Shown here one piece after another: positions 20,547-23,909 of a DNA stretch of 23,909 nucleotides (its first letter is position 1; every line of letters begins with the position of its first letter). Position numbers and translations under genes: made by a program. The stretch comes from an uncultured Bacteroidales bacterium. Lineage in GTDB: Bacteria > Bacteroidota > Bacteroidia > Bacteroidales > UBA932. The notes under the pieces are model-generated. The model saw only the letters and a list, made by a program, of their open reading frames with translations. It searched no databases and was not told where the DNA came from. The DNA is taken from NCBI GenBank assembly GCA_900546445.1, contig URCV01000028.1, positions 1 through 23,909 of the forward strand. The letters are read 5' to 3'.

Positions 20547-22406
20547 ATGAATTATCTTACTTTAACACTCACCATAGTACTGGGCGTGATTTCCACTCGT
20601 GCGCCCAGAAATCCGGAAGGAAAGCTTCTCAATATGAAGGAAGCCACGATTACCCGCAGCGTTTATCCCCAAAAGGCCAGGCTACCGATGCCTTCCGCTC
20701 CGGAGTCTCCTTATTTTGAAAAAGACGGAAGCGTCTATTATATAGAAGGTAGGGACACCATCAGCGTGGCGATAGCCCACGATGCTACGCTCTACGGCAC
20801 CAGCGTAAGCCGTAACGAGTTCGGCATCAGCGGTGGACTGTTCCCGTCGCCGGACGGGAAGAAATTGGCCTATTATGAAAAGGACGAGAGCGCGGTGGGC
20901 GTGTTCCCGATTCTGGACATCGGCACTGCGTCTCTGAAGGAGCTGCGATATCCGTTTGCGGGCACTGCGTCCGAGAGGGTCGCACTGTGGGTGTACGATA
21001 GCCGAACCGGGAGTCATGTGAAAGTCAATTGCACTGATTTCGAAGAGGATAGGTATCTGACTTGTGTGAGTTGGCACGGAAACGGCGAATTGCTCGTGCA
21101 GGTTCTGGACCGCGCACAGCACCGGATGCATCTTAATCTGTATGATGCCGCTGACGGGGCGTTCAAAAAGACGCTTCTTAGCGAGGCCAATGACCGATGG
21201 GTGGAGCCTTATGAGCCGGTGCATTTCATTAGTGAGCAGCTATTTGTCTATTCGACCGATAACCGCGACGGTTTCAAGAATCTCTACTTGGCCGACCTCG
21301 AGGGCTCTGTAAAAAGGCTCGTGAGCACTTCGGCGGACATAGAGTGGGCAGGTGCCGACAAGAATTACGTCTATTACACTTCTGCGGAGCTCTCCCCTGC
21401 TGAGAATCACTTGTTTAGAGTTAAAGTCAGGAAAAGGAACTCTATCGATGGCGTGAGCATTGGCCAGCCTGAGAGACTTACTAAGGAGAGGGGCTGGCAC
21501 GACATCATTATGGGAGATGGCGAATATACCGACATCTTCAGCAGTTTCGACAATCCGGGCTGGAGTAAGGTATTCTCTACAAATGGACGACTTAAGGAGA
21601 CGCTCGTGGTAGCGGACGACCCGCTTAAGGACTACGCTACGCCGGAAGTGGAATTCGGAACTGTGCCTTCTGCGGACGGACTTTACGAGAATCACTATCG
21701 CCTCTTGAAGCCTCTGGGGTTCGACCCGTCGAAGAAGTATCCTCTCATAGTCTATGTCTACGGAGGGCCTCACTCTCAGATGGTCAACGACTCTTGGCTG
21801 GGAAACGTCCGTATGTGGGAAATGCTTATGGCTCAGCGTGGTTACATAGTTTACGTACAGGATAACCGCGGCACCCAAAGACACGGCGCCGAGTACGAGA
21901 AGGCCATCAACAGGCACTGCGGAAAGGCGGAGATGGATGACCAGATGGTGGGCATAAGGCAGCTCCTGTCGCAGCCGTGGGTAGACTCGTCGAGGGTCGG
22001 AGTGCACGGATGGAGCTATGGCGGTTTTATGACTATCTCGCTGAAACTCAACTATCCTGACGTCTTCAAGGTGGCCGTGGCGGGAGGCCCTGTCATAGAC
22101 TGGAAGTGGTATGAGATTATGTACGGCGAGCGTTATATGGACACTCCGCAGACTAATCCTGAGGGGTACCTGGGAAGCAGCCTTTTGGAGAAGGCCTCGC
22201 AGCTGGAGGGAAAGCTTCTTATCTGCCAGGGCGCTATAGATAATGTCGTGCTGTGGCAGCACTCCCTCTCATTCGTGCAGAAATGCATAGATGCCGGAAA
22301 GCAAGTCGACTATTTCCCGTTCCCGAAGGCCTATCATAATATGACCGGAATGGAGAGAGTCTATCTCTACGATAAGATAAGCGATTACTTTGACACTAAT
22401 TTATAA
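20547..22406 (+). CDS. dipeptidyl-peptidase IV family serine peptidase (S9B), short form
   Basis: It removes N-terminal dipeptides, usually X-Pro or X-Ala. The catalytic triad is visible: S490 in GWSYGGFM, D565 in GAIDNVV, H597 in AYHNM. An N-terminal beta-propeller part precedes it (SPDGKKLAYYE, SWHGNGELLVQVLD). The N-terminus (MNYLTLTLTIVLGVISTRA) may be a weak signal peptide for the periplasm, although it has no basic n-region. At 619 aa it is about 100 shorter than typical Bacteroidales DPP IV (about 720), and the missing part is at the N-terminus of the propeller. The start follows the -7 box by 4 nt. The next gene begins 6 bp after the stop and encodes a dipeptidase, which would finish breakdown of the dipeptides released. 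Confidence 0.92.
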   Translation: MNYLTLTLTIVLGVISTRAPRNPEGKLLNMKEATITRSVYPQKARLPMPSAPESPYFEKDGSVYYIEGRDTISVAIAHDATLYGTSVSRNEFGISGGLFPSPDGKKLAYYEKDESAVGVFPILDIGTASLKELRYPFAGTASERVALWVYDSRTGSHVKVNCTDFEEDRYLTCVSWHGNGELLVQVLDRAQHRMHLNLYDAADGAFKKTLLSEANDRWVEPYEPVHFISEQLFVYSTDNRDGFKNLYLADLEGSVKRLVSTSADIEWAGADKNYVYYTSAELSPAENHLFRVKVRKRNSIDGVSIGQPERLTKERGWHDIIMGDGEYTDIFSSFDNPGWSKVFSTNGRLKETLVVADDPLKDYATPEVEFGTVPSADGLYENHYRLLKPLGFDPSKKYPLIVYVYGGPHSQMVNDSWLGNVRMWEMLMAQRGYIVYVQDNRGTQRHGAEYEKAINRHCGKAEMDDQMVGIRQLLSQPWVDSSRVGVHGWSYGGFMTISLKLNYPDVFKVAVAGGPVIDWKWYEIMYGERYMDTPQTNPEGYLGSSLLEKASQLEGKLLICQGAIDNVVLWQHSLSFVQKCIDAGKQVDYFPFPKAYHNMTGMERVYLYDKISDYFDTNL

Positions 22407-22412
22407 CATTTT

Positions 22413-23759
22413 ATGGAACAATACATCGAACAGAACAAAGACAGATTCTTCGAGGAGCTCTTTTCGCTTCTCCGAATTCCTTCTATAAGTGCCAAGCCTG
22501 AGCACAAAGGCGATATGCAGCGGTGTGCCGAGAGACTTCGTGAACTTCTTCTGGAGGCTGGAGCCGACGAGGCAGGTGTTTATCCGAGCGACGGAAATCC
22601 TGTGGTTTTCGCACGCAAGATAGTGGACCCGAGCGCGAAGACCATTCTCATCTACGGACACTACGACGTGCAGCCTGCCGAGCCTCTCGAGAAGTGGAAT
22701 TCCGACCCGTTCGAGCCCGTAATTCACGACGGAGCCATCTGGGGTCGCGGGGCTAACGACGATAAGGGCCAGCTCTTCATGCACCTTAAAGCCTTTGAAT
22801 ATCAGGTTCGTATGGGCTTGTTAAAGCATAACGTCAAATTCATCTTCGAGGGTGAGGAGGAGATAGGAAGCCCGAGTCTGGGCAAATGGATTACGGAGCA
22901 CAAGGAGATGCTTAAGGCGGACATCTGTCTGGTTTCGGACACCACGATGATAAGCGAAAAGGTGCCGAGCATCAACTGCGGAATGCGTGGTCTGAGCTAC
23001 TTGGAGGTGAAGGTCACCGGTCCTAACAAGGACCTTCACAGCGGGCACTATGGCGGTGCCGTGGCTAACCCCATCACGGTTCTCTGCGAGATGATAGCTT
23101 CGCTTCACGATGCGGACCAGAAGGTCGCCATCCCTGGATTCTACGACGACGTGGTGGAGTTAAGCGCCGAGGATAGGGCCATGCTTGCCAGGGCGCCTTT
23201 CGACATCGACGAATATAAGGAGTTCCTGGACATAGACGAAGTTCGTGGCGAAAAGGGTTACACCACGCTCGAGCGCACCGGAATACGTCCGTGTCTGGAC
23301 GTGTGTGGCATTTGGGGTGGATACACCGGTGTCGGCGCCAAGACTGTCTTGCCAAGCGAGGCTCACGCCAAGATCTCCATGAGGCTCGTGCCTAACCAGC
23401 GAAGCGAACAGATTACTCGTCTTTTCAAGGAGCATTTCGAGAAGATAGCTCCTCGTGACGTAAAGGTGGAAGTGACTCCGTGTGAAGGTGGTGACGGATT
23501 CCTGATTCCTATCAGCTCGCACGCCTATCAGGCCGGCTCTAGAGCTATGGCCGAGGTGTATGGCATAGAGCCTGTTCCTAGCCGTGGTGGCGGAAGCATA
23601 GCCATTCTCGCTGAGATGCAGAAGATTCTGGGTATAGATCCGCTCCTGATGGGATTCGGTCTCGAAAGGGACACCATCCACTCCCCTAACGAAAGTTACC
23701 TCCTCAAGCAACTCTTCTACGGAATGCGCTCCATCGCCTTGTTCTACAAGTACTTCTAG
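22413..23759 (+). CDS. M20 family dipeptidase
   Basis: This 448-aa zinc dipeptidase cleaves dipeptides in the cytoplasm. Metal-site residues are visible: H83-YD85 (GHYDV), D116 in GRGANDDKG, EGEEEIG at 146-152, D176 (SDT), and a C-terminal histidine in IHSPNE. The dimerisation lid contains DLHSGHYGG, the HSG being typical of carnosinase-like members. It is co-transcribed with the DPP IV gene (6-bp gap), giving a two-step route from peptides to amino acids. There is no signal peptide, so the dipeptides would have to be imported. The 3' flank holds a diverged 39-bp duplication of the gene end and then a hairpin repeat. Confidence 0.95.
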   Translation: MEQYIEQNKDRFFEELFSLLRIPSISAKPEHKGDMQRCAERLRELLLEAGADEAGVYPSDGNPVVFARKIVDPSAKTILIYGHYDVQPAEPLEKWNSDPFEPVIHDGAIWGRGANDDKGQLFMHLKAFEYQVRMGLLKHNVKFIFEGEEEIGSPSLGKWITEHKEMLKADICLVSDTTMISEKVPSINCGMRGLSYLEVKVTGPNKDLHSGHYGGAVANPITVLCEMIASLHDADQKVAIPGFYDDVVELSAEDRAMLARAPFDIDEYKEFLDIDEVRGEKGYTTLERTGIRPCLDVCGIWGGYTGVGAKTVLPSEAHAKISMRLVPNQRSEQITRLFKEHFEKIAPRDVKVEVTPCEGGDGFLIPISSHAYQAGSRAMAEVYGIEPVPSRGGGSIAILAEMQKILGIDPLLMGFGLERDTIHSPNESYLLKQLFYGMRSIALFYKYF

Positions 23760-23764
23760 GGGAC

Positions 23765-23782
23765 GCGCTCCATCGCCCTGTT
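23765..23782 (+). repeat. duplicated fragment of the dipeptidase 3' end
   Basis: GCGCTCCATCGCC(C/T)TGTT occurs at 23726-23743 in the gene and again here, 39 bp (13 codons) downstream, beyond the stop. The match weakens on either side but can be followed from the preceding CTA. It looks like an old partial tandem duplication of the last codons. Confidence 0.55.
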
Positions 23783-23842
23783 GCTTTGGTTGTACTTGCA
23801 GACTTACCGGAGCTCCGCTAAATGCTGTAAGGGGCTTCCGCC

Positions 23843-23909
23843 AATTCACTTTGGCAAGGAGGATGGCGTAGAACGCACTCTGTTAAGGGTGGCTTGCCAA
23901 AGTGATTTT
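23843..23909 (+). repeat. 140-bp double-hairpin repeat, copy 3 (first half, cut by window end)
   Basis: It has the same left end as the element at 7913-8052 (AATTCACTTTGGCAAGGAGG) and a perfect 13-bp hairpin, TCACTTTGGCAAG (23847-23859) with CTTGCCAAAGTGA (23893-23905), followed by TTTT. Its loop sequence differs from the other copies. It could serve as the transcription terminator of the DPP IV-dipeptidase operon. Whether the second half exists lies outside the window. Confidence 0.75.

Noticed and set aside
21240..22262. Long 340-codon open frame antisense to the DPP IV gene
   Set aside because: It lies entirely opposite a strongly supported gene and shows no recognisable motif. It is a compositional shadow, as are the 250-codon frame opposite the PriA-like gene and the frames opposite pyrG and hsdR.

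Overview
The window looks like chromosomal DNA of a gut-type Bacteroidota (order Bacteroidales). The evidence is a type III glutamine synthetase, a dipeptidyl-peptidase IV/M20 dipeptidase pair, frequent -7 boxes of the TAnnTTTG type used by Bacteroidota sigma factors, and the near absence of Shine-Dalgarno sequences. No tRNA, rRNA, CRISPR array or intact transposase was recognised.

Left part (1-5713): the distal end of a type I restriction-modification locus. It holds the last 18 codons of one HsdS, a 75-aa membrane peptide, a single-TRD half HsdS, a full HsdR, and a DUF262/HNH (GmrSD/SspE-like) nuclease placed 7 bp behind hsdR. hsdM and the main hsdS must lie upstream of the window. Positions 5714-6382 are a gene-poor, apparently decayed stretch with a 51-bp direct repeat.

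Middle (6383-14103): a nitrogen/nucleotide operon, glnN-pyrG (8357-12197), flanked by two unrelated AAA-type ATPase genes on the minus strand (6383-7684 and 12192-13340). The non-coding DNA here is rich in structure. It contains three spaced dyads in front of the first ATPase, a deletion scar of a second copy of that ATPase cassette (8167-8258), a 140-bp double-hairpin repeat with 15-bp terminal inverted repeats (two inverted copies here, a third at the right edge), a 37-bp nested palindrome before the second ATPase, GC-rich hairpins, and a 28-bp tandem array.

Right part (13965-23759): housekeeping genes in compact divergent pairs. A minus-strand operon (acetyltransferase-like protein, AlaX-type tRNA editing protein, aspA) ends at a strong intrinsic terminator. 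Facing away from it are a radical SAM gene and an overlapping THUMP-like methyltransferase gene. Next comes a minus-strand PriA-like gene whose product has lost the helicase and zinc-binding motifs. Last is a DPP IV/dipeptidase operon that would turn exported-peptidase products into amino acids. In both divergent pairs the -7 boxes lie back to back 12-14 bp apart, and three of the four genes have an ATG only 4-6 nt after the -7 box, which suggests leaderless messages.

Most notable: the PriA-like pseudo-helicase, the 140-bp hairpin element family, the precise ATPase cassette deletion scar, and the HsdR plus DUF262/HNH pairing.
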